Of a stretch of DNA of 64,000 bases, positions 29,284-38,618 are shown in pieces; the stretch's first letter is position 1, and the number at the start of each line of letters is the position of its first letter. The notes beneath the pieces were generated by a model. It was not told where the DNA came from. It was given only the letters and a program-made list of their open reading frames with translations, and made no database searches. The position numbers and the translations under genes are program-made. The stretch is from assembly GCF_001468065.1 (NCBI RefSeq), contig NZ_LNYZ01000008.1, forward strand, positions 146,359-210,358, in the 5' to 3' direction. Origin of the DNA: Legionella steigerwaltii (lineage in GTDB: Bacteria > Pseudomonadota > Gammaproteobacteria > Legionellales > Legionellaceae).

Positions 29284-30969
29284 TCAAATTGTTAAAATAT
29301 AAAGCATAACTTCCAAAACACGTTGTTCTTGTATGCGGGCAGGAATTTTTTCCTGTTTTACGAGCTGGAACCGATTTTGTGCTACTAATTGCTTAATGTA
29401 GTCTGGATGATGGCTGAAACGAGCACTTGTTTCAAGTGACCAGGGATTTTCCAGGCTGATTTCTGTGGTGAAAATAAAATAGCCTTTGGATTTGAGATGT
29501 CGATGAATCGTATGGAATAGTGTATCGAGCTCGCCAAAATAGGGGAGGACATCGGCTGCAACAATCAGGTCATAGGTTGCTTTGTTTTGCTGCAGAAATT
29601 CATTGAGCTCAGCTTCCACCAAATTGTCATAAATTTCCTTGGCCTTAGCTTGGGCCAGCATTTTTCCTGAAATATCAACTCCGATTAAATGTTTACTGAC
29701 TTCACGAAGAATAATTCCAGTTAAACCGGTTCCGCAGCCTAAATCTAAGGTATGGGTGTTTGCTGGTAATTCTAATTGGTGGATTACTCGTGCTATGTGT
29801 TGTGGAATGGAATAGTTTAACGTGCCTTTCATGTGTTGATCATAATAAAGCGCGTAGTTATTAAATAAGTTATGGGCGTACTCAGGAGTCGTTTCTGCTT
29901 GTTTATCTCCAGTTAGGGCGTGGAGCATGTGAGCACTTATTGTATCTTTAGGATTAATTGCCAGAGCACGTTCTAGGTAATCTTGGGCTTTAGCCCTTTG
30001 CTCCAATTTAAGATAAATTGCGGCCAGATTATTGAGTGAGGAAGTATGCGTGTGCTCTAACTCAAGTATGTGGTCAAACAGAATAATGGCTTCATTTAAA
30101 TGGCCTAAAGCCATTTGTGCGACCCCAGAATTATATAAATATTCAATATTATCCGGTTCTTTTTGCAGCAATACATCATAATGCATGAGTGCATTCTCAA
30201 AACGATCATGATGCATGAATGTGGCAGCTAAGTTATTTCGTGCTTCAACATTCTCATTATCCAGGGCTAATGCCTTACTAAAATAATCGATTGCCAATTG
30301 GTTTTGTTGCCTTTTTAAAGCGATTACACCCAAGTTGGAAAGAGCTTCTATTTGCTTACTGTCTTGTTCTAAAACATTTTGAAATGCTTCCTCTGCTTCG
30401 GCAAGAGCATTTTTCTCCAGATGCAAAACACCAAGATAAAACAGTGCTTCAGTATGAAAAGGATTTAAGGAGACTACGTTATTAAATTGAATTTTGGCTG
30501 CATCTAACTGATTATTTTGTAGCAATAATAAGCCTAAATTAAAATGTGCTGCACTAAAATCAGGTTCAGCATGAACTGCTCGGGTATAATGTAATAAAGC
30601 TTGGGCATAATTATTTTGCAATGCATAGACAGTGGCCAAGTTATTATGAGCTTGGGCATAATCTGGCTTTAGTTTTATAGCGTGTTGGTAATATTCAATT
30701 GCCTTATCAAGGTTATGTAGTTTTTTGTATGCATTCGCTATGTTGTTAAGCAAACCAGCATTCTCAGGACTTAAGGAAAGTGCCTGTAACAGATAGAGAA
30801 TTGCATTATCCATGTCGCCTAATTGAGCATAAGTGAGCCCTAAAAAATGCAAAGTGTTCAGGTGTTTGGGTTCTTGCAACAAGATTTGCTCATATAGGCT
30901 AATGGCTTGTGGCAAGTGACCTTCGTACTGGAATTTATATGCTTGCGCAAAGAGTGCATCAGTGTCCAT
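29284..30969 (-). CDS. TPR-repeat protein with C-terminal SAM methyltransferase domain
   Basis: This encodes 561 aa from the ATG at 30969. A TTG six bases upstream (30975) would overlap the rdgB stop. Residues 1-345 are about ten tetratricopeptide repeats with the usual A.......P pattern (for example AIELKPDYAQAHNNLATVYA). Residues about 370-560 form a class I methyltransferase with SAM motif LDLGCGTGLTG (near 407), acidic GVDIS and a downstream DLIVAADVLPYF. The TPR part probably recruits a protein partner or substrate, which cannot be named. It directly follows rdgB in the same operon. Confidence 0.9.
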   Translation of the reverse strand: MDTDALFAQAYKFQYEGHLPQAISLYEQILLQEPKHLNTLHFLGLTYAQLGDMDNAILYLLQALSLSPENAGLLNNIANAYKKLHNLDKAIEYYQHAIKLKPDYAQAHNNLATVYALQNNYAQALLHYTRAVHAEPDFSAAHFNLGLLLLQNNQLDAAKIQFNNVVSLNPFHTEALFYLGVLHLEKNALAEAEEAFQNVLEQDSKQIEALSNLGVIALKRQQNQLAIDYFSKALALDNENVEARNNLAATFMHHDRFENALMHYDVLLQKEPDNIEYLYNSGVAQMALGHLNEAIILFDHILELEHTHTSSLNNLAAIYLKLEQRAKAQDYLERALAINPKDTISAHMLHALTGDKQAETTPEYAHNLFNNYALYYDQHMKGTLNYSIPQHIARVIHQLELPANTHTLDLGCGTGLTGIILREVSKHLIGVDISGKMLAQAKAKEIYDNLVEAELNEFLQQNKATYDLIVAADVLPYFGELDTLFHTIHRHLKSKGYFIFTTEISLENPWSLETSARFSHHPDYIKQLVAQNRFQLVKQEKIPARIQEQRVLEVMLYILTI

Positions 30970-30971
30970 CG

Positions 30972-31556
30972 TCAATTCTTAAGTAGGGTACGCAGTTGCT
31001 TTAATGCTTGTGCGCGGTGACTGATATTATTTTTAATTTTAGCAGGTAATTGTGCTACCGTGCATTGAAAGTCAGGAATATAAAAAATTGGATCATAACC
31101 AAATCCGCCTTCGCCAACGGGTTGATTATGAATCATCCCCTTGCATATTCCTGTTGCAATGATTGGCGTAGGGTCTTTCGCATGCTGTACTAATGCTATG
31201 GCACAATAAAACCAGGCCTCCCGCTGTTTTGAGGGAATATGAGTCATTTTTTCCAATAATAAATGGATGTTTTCCTCATCGGTTGCATCATTACCCGCAT
31301 AACGAGCAGAATAAATACCCGGCTCGCCATTTAAGACAGGTACTACTAAGCCCGAATCATCGGCCAAAGCAGGTTTCCCTGTGTGCAAACTGGCATGACG
31401 GGCCTTGATTAGTGCATTTTCAATAAAACTTAAGCCATTTTCTATGGCATCTGTGACACCTAAATTGGTTTGCGGGATACATTCTATCGGTGCTAATAAA
31501 TCACGTAATTCTTTAATTTTACCGGGGTTGCTGGTAGCGAGAATAATTTCTTTCAT
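30972..31556 (-). CDS. rdgB: XTP/dITP diphosphatase (RdgB/HAM1)
   Basis: This encodes 194 aa, full length for the family. It hydrolyses non-canonical purine nucleotides (dITP, XTP) to monophosphates and pyrophosphate, keeping them out of DNA. The family motifs are present: [12 protein letters not shown] at the N-terminus, [43 protein letters not shown] and SHRAQAL. Its stop lies two bases from the ATG of the TPR-methyltransferase. Confidence 0.96.
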   Translation of the reverse strand: MKEIILATSNPGKIKELRDLLAPIECIPQTNLGVTDAIENGLSFIENALIKARHASLHTGKPALADDSGLVVPVLNGEPGIYSARYAGNDATDEENIHLLLEKMTHIPSKQREAWFYCAIALVQHAKDPTPIIATGICKGMIHNQPVGEGGFGYDPIFYIPDFQCTVAQLPAKIKNNISHRAQALKQLRTLLKN

Positions 31557-31646
31557 AATTTAGTCCACAAAAAAATAGAATATCGTAGATACTGTCTTTA
31601 AATGCAATCTTTTAATGAAAATTTAGGTTGCTTTTTTGTGATCATG

Positions 31647-31738
31647 GTAGCCTGGGTGCAGCGTGCGAAACCCGGGATTTAGGCGCGTGATTTTTTTATC
31701 CGAAACCCGGGTTACGGCTTTGCCTTCACCCAGGCTAC
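31647..31738. repeat. family A palindrome
   Basis: A gtagcctgggtgcagcgtg...aacccggg arm and a cccgggttacggctttgc...cacccaggctac arm are separated by about 25 bases. It lies in the 335-base gap (31557-31891) between the divergent rdgB and EamA genes. The rest of that gap is AT-rich and shows no other feature I can support. Confidence 0.88.
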
Positions 31739-31891
31739 AACTGACTACATCGGTGTTTATGATTGCTGTATTCTGGGTGCGATGCATTCAAGCTTTGCTT
31801 TTTTTAAACATTTTAGTGGCTAAAAAATAAACTATTTAAATGGCTTTATTACAGCCATTAGGCTAAAATATAGCTTTTGCGGGAGCACTTG

Positions 31892-32788
31892 ATGATGCCT
31901 ATTACACATCTGTTATTGGCTCTTTTAGTTGTTTTGATTTGGGGGGTAAATTTTCTTTTTGTTTCCTTTGGATTGGAAGAAATTTCACCTTTGCTACTCT
32001 GCGCCCTACGTTTTTTATTTGCAAGTGTGCCGGCTATATTTTTTGTCAAAATACCTCAAACGTCATTCAAAGAAATTGTTCTCTATGGCTTTGTAATGTT
32101 TGCTTTGCAATTTGCTTTTCTGTTTATCGGCATGAACATTGGTATGCCAGCTGGAATGGCGTCATTACTCATGCAAACGCAAGTATTTTTTAGTATGTTT
32201 TTTGCTGTGATTTTTTTGGGTGAGCAGCCCAATCTAGGCCAGATTATTGGTGCCCTTGTTGCGTTTACTGGGATTGGCTTAGTGGCTATGCATTTTGATA
32301 GTGATATCTCTTTGCCAGGTTTTATCTTTATTCTTGCCGCTGCTGCAACATGGGGATTTGGGAATCTGATCACTAAGAAAATTAAAGGCAGCAATAGCAA
32401 CATGATGGCAATTATTGTGTGGGGAAGTTTTGTTGCCTGCATCCCGATGTTTCTTTTTTCTTTAATGTTTGAGGGGACTTCGAGTTTTGTTTATACCTAC
32501 GAACATATAAGTTGGCGGGGCACATTGTCATTGTTCTACATCGTTTTTGCTTCGACTTGGATAGGTTATGGGGTTTGGAACTGGCTCATTGCTCGTTATC
32601 CAGTAGGGATGGTCGCACCTTTTACTTTATTGGTTCCCATTGTTGCCATGTTGAGTTCTGTTTTTGTATTGGATGAACCGTTTCAGCTGTGGAAGCTTGC
32701 TGCAGGATTATTAGTAATCGGTGGTTTGTGCATCAATATTTTGGGCGCTCGTTTTTTTCTTGTAAAAGCACAGTCAGAAGCAGTCTAG
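31892..32788 (+). CDS. EamA/DMT-family transporter (10 TM)
   Basis: This encodes 298 aa from the ATG at 31892, chosen for GGGAG six bases upstream. The frame is also open from a TTG at 31877. The protein is almost entirely ten hydrophobic helices in two homologous halves, each with an EamA signature (LVVLIWGVNFLFVSFGLEEI in the first; GFGNLITKK begins the second). DMT exporters move amino acids or small metabolites across the inner membrane. The substrate is unknown. Confidence 0.9.
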   Translation: MMPITHLLLALLVVLIWGVNFLFVSFGLEEISPLLLCALRFLFASVPAIFFVKIPQTSFKEIVLYGFVMFALQFAFLFIGMNIGMPAGMASLLMQTQVFFSMFFAVIFLGEQPNLGQIIGALVAFTGIGLVAMHFDSDISLPGFIFILAAAATWGFGNLITKKIKGSNSNMMAIIVWGSFVACIPMFLFSLMFEGTSSFVYTYEHISWRGTLSLFYIVFASTWIGYGVWNWLIARYPVGMVAPFTLLVPIVAMLSSVFVLDEPFQLWKLAAGLLVIGGLCINILGARFFLVKAQSEAV

Positions 32789-32809
32789 TTAATCCTTAAA
32801 ACCAATCAT

Positions 32810-32867
32810 GTAGCCTGGGTGAAGGCGTAGCCGGAACCCGGGTTCCGCTTTGCTTTACCCAGGCTAC
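32810..32867. repeat. short family A palindrome
   Basis: This is a 58-base variant with both arms (gtagcctgggtgaaggcgtag and gctttacccaggctac) but a much shorter centre than the 88-92 base copies. It sits between the EamA and YdjC-like genes. Confidence 0.85.
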
Positions 32868-32919
32868 ATGTTCATAGCAAAAATGATATATCATATGTTT
32901 TTGTTTCAAATATTGGTGC

Positions 32920-33750
32920 TTGATTGTGATTGATTCGAAAACCATTGTCTTATGTGCCGATGATTTTGGCTTGGATTCCGGGGTTTCTGAAGGCATTTTA
33001 AAGTTAGTATGCATGGGCCGCTTGTCTGCGGTAAGCTGCATGGTGAATATGCCGGGTTTTATTTCTTATGCCAAAGAACTTCTTTCTTTAAAAAAGAGTA
33101 AACACATCAAAATTGGTTTACATTTCAATTTAACCGAAGGTTATCTAGCATCCACCCCAGAAAAATTGGGTTTTACTTTGCATGAATTGTTAATTAAAAC
33201 ACATATGCGCTCGATGAAATTATCCTTCATTGCAAAAGAATTTTTAGCCCAATTGGACCAATTTATAAATATCATGCAACAACCCCCTGATTTTATTGAT
33301 GGTCACCAGCATGTACATCAATTTCCCGTAATACGGCAGGTTATTTTGGATCTTTATGAACAAAGATTAAAAAATTATGGGACCTCAATTCGTTCCACTT
33401 GGCCTTCCATTAATTTGCCACAAAGTCGATTTAAAGCAAAAGTATTGGGTTTTACAGGAGGTAAGGCATTACTGAGGCAGCTTATCAAATTAGGTATTCC
33501 ACATAATCGTTATTTCTCAGGCATTTATGATTTTGCACCCGAGACAAATTATAGAGAGTTATTCAGGAAATGGATGAGTTTAATTAAGGAGAACACACTG
33601 ATTATGTGTCATCCAGCGGAAAAAGTGAGTCCTGCTGATCCTATAGCTCGTGCTCGTTTGAATGAATTTAATTATTTTTTAAGTGATGAATTTTTAAAGG
33701 ATTGTGACGAGTTTCATGTGCATTTAGCCCAACACGAAGGTTCATTATAG
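32920..33750 (+). CDS. YdjC/ChbG-like carbohydrate deacetylase
   Basis: This encodes 276 aa of the YdjC family, metal-dependent deacetylases related to ChbG and HpnK. Motifs: CADDFGLDSGVSEGI (metal Asp pair), GLHFNLTEG, DGHQHVHQFP (metal-binding His residues) and MCHPAE near the C-terminus. It probably removes N-acetyl groups from an oligosaccharide or glycolipid. The start is a TTG at 32920; a GTG six bases downstream is an alternative, and neither has a strong ribosome-binding site. Confidence 0.87.
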   Translation: MIVIDSKTIVLCADDFGLDSGVSEGILKLVCMGRLSAVSCMVNMPGFISYAKELLSLKKSKHIKIGLHFNLTEGYLASTPEKLGFTLHELLIKTHMRSMKLSFIAKEFLAQLDQFINIMQQPPDFIDGHQHVHQFPVIRQVILDLYEQRLKNYGTSIRSTWPSINLPQSRFKAKVLGFTGGKALLRQLIKLGIPHNRYFSGIYDFAPETNYRELFRKWMSLIKENTLIMCHPAEKVSPADPIARARLNEFNYFLSDEFLKDCDEFHVHLAQHEGSL

Positions 33751-33840
33751 GTAATTTAGGTTAAATTTACGGGCCTATTTTTTTTATGTATTATCTTTTT
33801 TAGACCATTGTGATCTGTTTGAATAAAAAGGAAGAAAACC

Positions 33841-34215
33841 TTGAGTGACTTTTTTTGGGTCTCCTTCGGAGCGATTTTTGGGGCGAATTTACGTTATTTA
33901 GTGAGCCGTTTTTCCGTCAAATATTTATCAGCAGATATTCCTTTTGGAACATTGATTGTTAATCTTACAGGAAGCTTTATCCTGGGTTTTTTTATGGCCT
34001 GGACTTTAGAGCGGGTAGAGATTGATCCACGATGGCGATTGTTTGTTGCAGTTGGATTTTGTGGTGGTTATACAACATTTTCAAGTTTCAGTTATGAAAC
34101 TTATATGCTATTACAACAAAGTGATTACGGTCTTGCTGCACTAAATATTATTTGTAATAATGTTTTTTCAATAGCAGCAGGTATTGCGGGTGTAGTGCTC
34201 GCTCGGACAATCTGA
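33841..34215 (+). CDS. crcB: fluoride ion channel CrcB/Fluc
   Basis: This encodes 124 aa with four membrane helices, the full size of a Fluc subunit. It forms dual-topology dimers exporting fluoride through the inner membrane. The signatures are GANLRYLVSRF, GTLIVNLTGSFILGF and GFCGGYTTFSSFSYE, whose Phe/Thr residues line the pore. It starts with TTG at 33841, supported by AGGAAG upstream. The DUF190 gene follows one base after its stop. I saw no fluoride riboswitch in the 90-base leader. Confidence 0.95.
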   Translation: MSDFFWVSFGAIFGANLRYLVSRFSVKYLSADIPFGTLIVNLTGSFILGFFMAWTLERVEIDPRWRLFVAVGFCGGYTTFSSFSYETYMLLQQSDYGLAALNIICNNVFSIAAGIAGVVLARTI

Positions 34216-34216
34216 T

Positions 34217-34546
34217 ATGAATCATGTAAAAGTTTCTATCTATATTAACGAAGCCGATAAATGGCAACATCGTCCTTTGCATGTCGAGCTCTTAAGTATG
34301 CTTGATAAAAATGACATTGCAGGTGGAACAGTGTTGCGCGCAATTGCTGGATTTACACGTGGAGGCCCTGTTGTCACTACATCATTGGTTGATTTAGGGA
34401 GCAAACTTCCTTTAGTGGTAGAATTCATTGATACCGCAGAAAAGGTGGATGCTGTATTACCTAAAGTGCAAGAAATGGCAGGAATACGCCTCATCATTCG
34501 TGAGTCTGTAGAAGTAGTTACTGGCAGTTACCCCGATTCTTATTGA
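34217..34546 (+). CDS. DUF190 family (PII-like fold) protein
   Basis: This encodes 109 aa, full length for DUF190, small proteins with a PII-like ferredoxin fold. Visible signatures are LSMLDKNDIAGGTVLRAIAG and PLVVEFIDTAEKV. Family members are often encoded next to crcB, as here with one base between stop and start, so a regulatory or accessory role in fluoride handling is inferred from context. No catalytic residues are known. Confidence 0.9.
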   Translation: MNHVKVSIYINEADKWQHRPLHVELLSMLDKNDIAGGTVLRAIAGFTRGGPVVTTSLVDLGSKLPLVVEFIDTAEKVDAVLPKVQEMAGIRLIIRESVEVVTGSYPDSY

Positions 34547-34620
34547 TCTAAATTTTTTACAATTCCATGTACGATGCATGAAAATCTATGAAATCCCATG
34601 ACTAAGCAAATAAAATGATT

Positions 34621-35010
34621 CTAACGGCAGGCCCAAAATTTAGATACTGTAAAGCTATAAACAGAAACAAATCCCAAAACGAGAAATAAAGCAAACAAGT
34701 AATTTAAGGTAGTGTAGCGTAAAAGAAAAAAATAGAGCATTTCATTAATGGCTCCAGCAGAAGCTGCTACCAAAAAAAAATGGGGTAGGCGCAACATTTT
34801 TTCATTATGCAGTCGGGAAAAAGTAAGATATTTATGCCCTAAAAAACTGACATTAAATGCAATTAAAAAGGCAAAAACATTAGCAGTGAGCGCTTGCATC
34901 TGCATGAAATTCACTAAATTGAATACTGTAAAGAGGTGTATCAAAGCAGCAGAGCCACCTATACCTACAAAATAAATCAGCCTATGCCTTAACTTAAGTT
35001 GAGCTGTCAT
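34621..35010 (-). CDS. GtrA-family membrane protein (flippase-like)
   Basis: This encodes 129 aa from the ATG at 35010 (MTAQLKLRHRLIYFVGIGG). A start at 35064 would overlap the upstream gene by 71 bases. Four membrane helices and the GtrA pattern (FVGIGGSAALIHLF; NVSFLGHKYLTFSR) are visible. GtrA proteins are thought to flip undecaprenyl-phosphate-linked sugars for O-antigen or lipid modification. Its start overlaps the glycosyltransferase by 17 bases, so the two form the usual GtrA-GtrB pair. Confidence 0.88.
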   Translation of the reverse strand: MTAQLKLRHRLIYFVGIGGSAALIHLFTVFNLVNFMQMQALTANVFAFLIAFNVSFLGHKYLTFSRLHNEKMLRLPHFFLVAASAGAINEMLYFFLLRYTTLNYLFALFLVLGFVSVYSFTVSKFWACR

Positions 35011-35953
35011 CAAAGCTGGATTCCTCATCAATAATGTAATGGGGTCTATGTTTGACTTCATCAAAAACGCGGCCTATGTACTCACCAACTACGCCTAAGG
35101 CAAAGAGTTGTAAGCCACCAAAAAAAGTAATCGTTGTGACTATGGTTGCCCAACCAGGGGTTTCAATACCAAATATCAATGTACTGATTATAATCCAAAT
35201 GCCATAAAATATGGCTAGGGTTGCAACACTAATCCCACCAATAGCAATCATACGCAATGGAAATGCAGTAAATGAGGTAATTCCAGTGATTGCCAAATCC
35301 AAAAGTGAGTAAAAATTCCATTGTGAAGTACCTGTCTTGCGAGGTTGTACTTCAAAAGGAATAGCAACTTGTTTAAATCCAACCCAACTGTATAAGCCCT
35401 TCATAAAACGATTACGCTCAGGCAATTTTTGAAGTGCTTTAACAATCTTGCGATCCAACAATCTGAAATCGCCAGCGTTTGCAGGGATATTAATCCGATT
35501 TATTCGCGAAGTCAGTTGATAAAATGCTTTGGCACAGGTTCTTTTTAACCAAGATTCATTAGCGCGATTTTGGCGAACAGCATAGACCATATCATAGCCT
35601 TCTTCCCATTTGGTAAGAAATTGACTTAGGAGTTCCAGAGGGTGTTGGAAGTCAGCATCCATTAGAATCACCGCATCACCTTGGGCATGGTCAAGGCCGG
35701 CACTTATGGCATTTTCCTTGCCAAAATTCCTACTAAAACGAATGCAGCGAAGAGGAAATCGTGTCCTCAATTGTTGAATAATTACAGGTGTATTATCCTG
35801 GCTGCCATCATCCACTATCAGTATTTCATAAGCGTAGCCAAGTTTATTTAGCGTATCAGTTAATGCCGTAATAAATTCGGCTATTCCTGCTTCTTCATTG
35901 TAAACTGGAACAACATAAGAGACGCGTTTTGTATGATTTATTGGTTTGGACAT
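34994..35953 (-). CDS. GT2 family membrane glycosyltransferase (GtrB/DPM1-like)
   Basis: This encodes 319 aa. A GT-A domain (residues 8-230) has SYVVPVYNEEAGIAEF, the nucleotide-binding VDDGSQDNTP and the metal motif LMDADFQHP. Two C-terminal membrane helices (about 235-300) complete the GtrB architecture. It should transfer a sugar, commonly glucose, from a nucleotide sugar to undecaprenyl phosphate, with the adjacent GtrA protein moving the product across the membrane. There is no third (acceptor-specific) gtr gene beside the pair. Confidence 0.92.
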   Translation of the reverse strand: MSKPINHTKRVSYVVPVYNEEAGIAEFITALTDTLNKLGYAYEILIVDDGSQDNTPVIIQQLRTRFPLRCIRFSRNFGKENAISAGLDHAQGDAVILMDADFQHPLELLSQFLTKWEEGYDMVYAVRQNRANESWLKRTCAKAFYQLTSRINRINIPANAGDFRLLDRKIVKALQKLPERNRFMKGLYSWVGFKQVAIPFEVQPRKTGTSQWNFYSLLDLAITGITSFTAFPLRMIAIGGISVATLAIFYGIWIIISTLIFGIETPGWATIVTTITFFGGLQLFALGVVGEYIGRVFDEVKHRPHYIIDEESSFDDSST

Positions 35954-36106
35954 GTTTGGGTTTAATTGGTCTACGGCTACTTTAACAAGCGCTTATATTA
36001 ACCTGAATCGAGAATTCTCGTAAGTGGATTTAAATTTTTTTTCTTATTAAGAATAAGCTGATATTATGGGTATCCTATTTTTGCTATTTTGCGTTATGGA
36101 AATCGC

Positions 36107-37921
36107 ATGAAGTATATTGATTTTAATGAACTATGGAATAATCCGCAGCAACCAATTTTTCTAGATGAAAAAGTTGCCAAATTTTTATTTAAGCAAAATG
36201 AAAAAGTAAATTTTTTACCCTCAGTCTTTGATACCCCGTTTCCATTAAAATCGTCAAAATCAAAATTAAGTATTTTTAATAAGAACAATCCCAAATTTAC
36301 TTTTAGCCACAGTTTGGTTCTTTCAGATAAAAATCAATGGCATATTGTTGATAGTGCCCATAAAGGGAAAGGTGGTTTTGGTTCTGTTAATGAATCAAAA
36401 TATAAAATCGTTATAACTCATGAACCTAAAAAGAAGCGTTATCAAGCACAACTTATCCCTGTAAACGATGTGGTCAAAATACAATGGCCCTCAGAAGAAA
36501 TCCCCTACATTGATCTATTGAAAAGAACAGAAAAAGAAGCATTAAGACAAAAAAAGCATGGGGTGAACGTTGTTGGTGTTGTTGGAGCAGGAGATAGAGT
36601 CTTTACAGTCCTTGAAGATTGTGGGCTCAGTTTGGATAAGCTGTTGCCTTTTAAACCCAGCAACAACTATTCATTTCAGTTTCGCCTGGAAGTCGCAGCG
36701 CGGATAGCCAGTGAAATGCTTTTATTACAACAAAAAGAGGTGGTGCATCGCGATCTTAAACCCGCAAACATTTGTTATAAGGCACTGCCTAATGGACAAT
36801 TTCTTATCATTTTTATTGATTTTGGCTTGGCTGAAGATATTGATTCAAAAAATAATCTAAAACGTTCAGGAACGCCTGCTTATATGGCGCCGGAAGTAAT
36901 TCTTGGGGAAGGAAGTTCTTATCAATCTGATATGTATGCTTTAGCAGCAATATTGGGTGAGATTTTTGGAGCTAAAAAGGTTTTACAATATAAAAACGCA
37001 GCGACAACTCTGTACGAATTAGCAACGGCGCCTTATTGTTTGGATGGTCTGTTTACAGGTTATGATGTATCCGAAATCGATCCTTATCTTTTAGACGATA
37101 TAAAAACTTTACTCAATCATCTACAAAGTAGAAAACCGATGGACCGCCCGACGATTGATGAAGTAAATAAATTTCTAATTACACTACCTTCCAGAATGGA
37201 TGCATATAAAGATTTTAATGATAATTGGGCAGTGATGGTTGAGCACTTTAAGGAATTCGAAGAGTACCATCAACAAATGAATTTGTCGAAAGCAAAACAT
37301 GATATATTTCCATATAGAGTCAACCTATTCAATGAAAATAATCCACTGAGTAATGCATTTAATCGGGTGATGCTCCAAAAAAGAACGATAATTTATAAAG
37401 AAATCGCAACATTTGCTTTTCCTCAATCTCATTACGAATTGGCAAAAAGATTGATTAAAGAAAATCGAAGGGCAGATTTTGATGATGAAGATAACCCTTA
37501 TCCTAATGTGGAAAAAGTAATTCACATGTTGCAGAAGGAAAATGGGAAATTTAAAAAGGCAATAGGTAGTTTTAATGAATGCGTTTGGCGTATTGTAGAA
37601 GGCAAACAGTTAGCAAAGAAATTTATTAATACAAACAGTACAGGGATGAGAACAATTGCCCGCATTTTATGTTCTCAATTATCCCCTTTAGAACAATTGG
37701 AAAAATTAAACCAAATTGGTCAGGCAAAGATTGAACCAGGATTTTTTTACTTTTTCAGCCACTCCAAGGTTTTAGGAAAAGGCCGGCATCAGAATATAGA
37801 GAAACTTTATCGAAAACTCGCGCAAATTGATCCGGAAAAAGAACAAACAGAGTATTTTGCAAAAAATCAATTGGATGAAATCGCGCAATTTATTCAGAAC
37901 ACAACTGCTTTTACGTATTAA
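36107..37921 (+). CDS. eukaryotic-like Ser/Thr protein kinase
   Basis: This encodes 604 aa from the ATG at 36107. The kinase domain covers about residues 80-375: glycine loop GKGGFGSV (87-94), Lys124 in VVKIQW, catalytic HRDLKPAN (214-221, Asp216), DFG (238-240) and GTPAYMAPEV. All key residues are intact, so it should be active. The 230-residue C-terminal part has no domain I recognise and the protein lacks membrane segments. Legionella injects several kinases (the LegK group) through the Dot/Icm system; this may be one, but the assignment is inference. Confidence 0.9.
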   Translation: MKYIDFNELWNNPQQPIFLDEKVAKFLFKQNEKVNFLPSVFDTPFPLKSSKSKLSIFNKNNPKFTFSHSLVLSDKNQWHIVDSAHKGKGGFGSVNESKYKIVITHEPKKKRYQAQLIPVNDVVKIQWPSEEIPYIDLLKRTEKEALRQKKHGVNVVGVVGAGDRVFTVLEDCGLSLDKLLPFKPSNNYSFQFRLEVAARIASEMLLLQQKEVVHRDLKPANICYKALPNGQFLIIFIDFGLAEDIDSKNNLKRSGTPAYMAPEVILGEGSSYQSDMYALAAILGEIFGAKKVLQYKNAATTLYELATAPYCLDGLFTGYDVSEIDPYLLDDIKTLLNHLQSRKPMDRPTIDEVNKFLITLPSRMDAYKDFNDNWAVMVEHFKEFEEYHQQMNLSKAKHDIFPYRVNLFNENNPLSNAFNRVMLQKRTIIYKEIATFAFPQSHYELAKRLIKENRRADFDDEDNPYPNVEKVIHMLQKENGKFKKAIGSFNECVWRIVEGKQLAKKFINTNSTGMRTIARILCSQLSPLEQLEKLNQIGQAKIEPGFFYFFSHSKVLGKGRHQNIEKLYRKLAQIDPEKEQTEYFAKNQLDEIAQFIQNTTAFTY

Positions 37922-37948
37922 TTATACCTAGCCTGGATCGGTAGTTCT

Positions 37949-38036
37949 GTAGCCTGGGTGCAGCGCAGCGGAACCCGGGATCAAGAAGCTTTTTCCCTAG
38001 TGAAACCTGGGTTCTGCTGCGCTGCACCCAGGCTAC
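37949..38036. repeat. family A palindrome
   Basis: A gtagcctgggtgcagcgcag...aacccggg arm pairs with aacctgggttctgctgcgct...caggctac. It lies between the convergent kinase and dgkA genes and could terminate both. Confidence 0.88.
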
Positions 38037-38077
38037 GGGCTACATTATTCAATAATGATGTAAATTCGGATTATGTT

Positions 38078-38452
38078 TTAGCCTTGAAACCGAGAGATAA
38101 TAATCAAGACCCACACTACAAGAGCATTAACAATCGTAATAAACACTGCGGCTGAACCCAGATCTTTTCCTTTTTTAGTTAAAGGGTTCCAGGCGCGATC
38201 AATTCGATTTAACGTGGTTTCTACAGCGGAATTCAATAATTCAGCGACCAATACTATGAGTAAGGAACTAATTAATAATGCCCGTTCAACAGCTGTTTTC
38301 CCTATTAAAAACGCAGCCGGTAAGGCAATAATACCGACAAACAATTCAAGGCGAAAAGCAAATTCGTCTTGAAAGGCTGCTTTTAACCCAGCAAAAGAAT
38401 AAATGCTGGCTTCTTTTACTTTCAAAATGGCTTTAATCATGAATTTGAACAT
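38078..38452 (-). CDS. dgkA: diacylglycerol kinase (prokaryotic DgkA)
   Basis: This encodes 124 aa with three membrane helices, full length for the trimeric inner-membrane DgkA. It phosphorylates diacylglycerol released by membrane-lipid turnover back to phosphatidate. The signature is AELLNSAVETTLNRID, followed by KGKDLGSAAVF. An ATG five codons in is an alternative start; the first fits an AGGA about 12 bases upstream only moderately. Confidence 0.95.
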   Translation of the reverse strand: MFKFMIKAILKVKEASIYSFAGLKAAFQDEFAFRLELFVGIIALPAAFLIGKTAVERALLISSLLIVLVAELLNSAVETTLNRIDRAWNPLTKKGKDLGSAAVFITIVNALVVWVLIIISRFQG

Positions 38453-38618
38453 TCAATTAATCCTACAACGTCGTTTAAAACTTTTTTAGTTTGTCTGAGA
38501 TTGCTGTACTTTTCAAATAGATATTCCATAATAAATTACTTAAAAGATTATTTATTACTTAAAGAGCATTTCGAAAAATTTTACACGAAGTTTTTTAGTA
38601 TCGATTCAGGGGTTTGGT

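Noticed and set aside
34217..34546. DUF190 protein as a true nitrogen PII regulator
   Set aside because: The uridylylated T-loop signature of GlnB/GlnK is missing and the gene is tied to crcB, not to amtB or glnA.
36009..36057. Small palindromes cgagaattctcg (36009-36020) and cttattaagaataag (36043-36057) between the glycosyltransferase and kinase genes
   Set aside because: They lie in an AT-rich promoter gap and are short; neither matches the PmrA tandem cTTAATatT site or the CpxR GTAAA repeat, so no regulator can be assigned.
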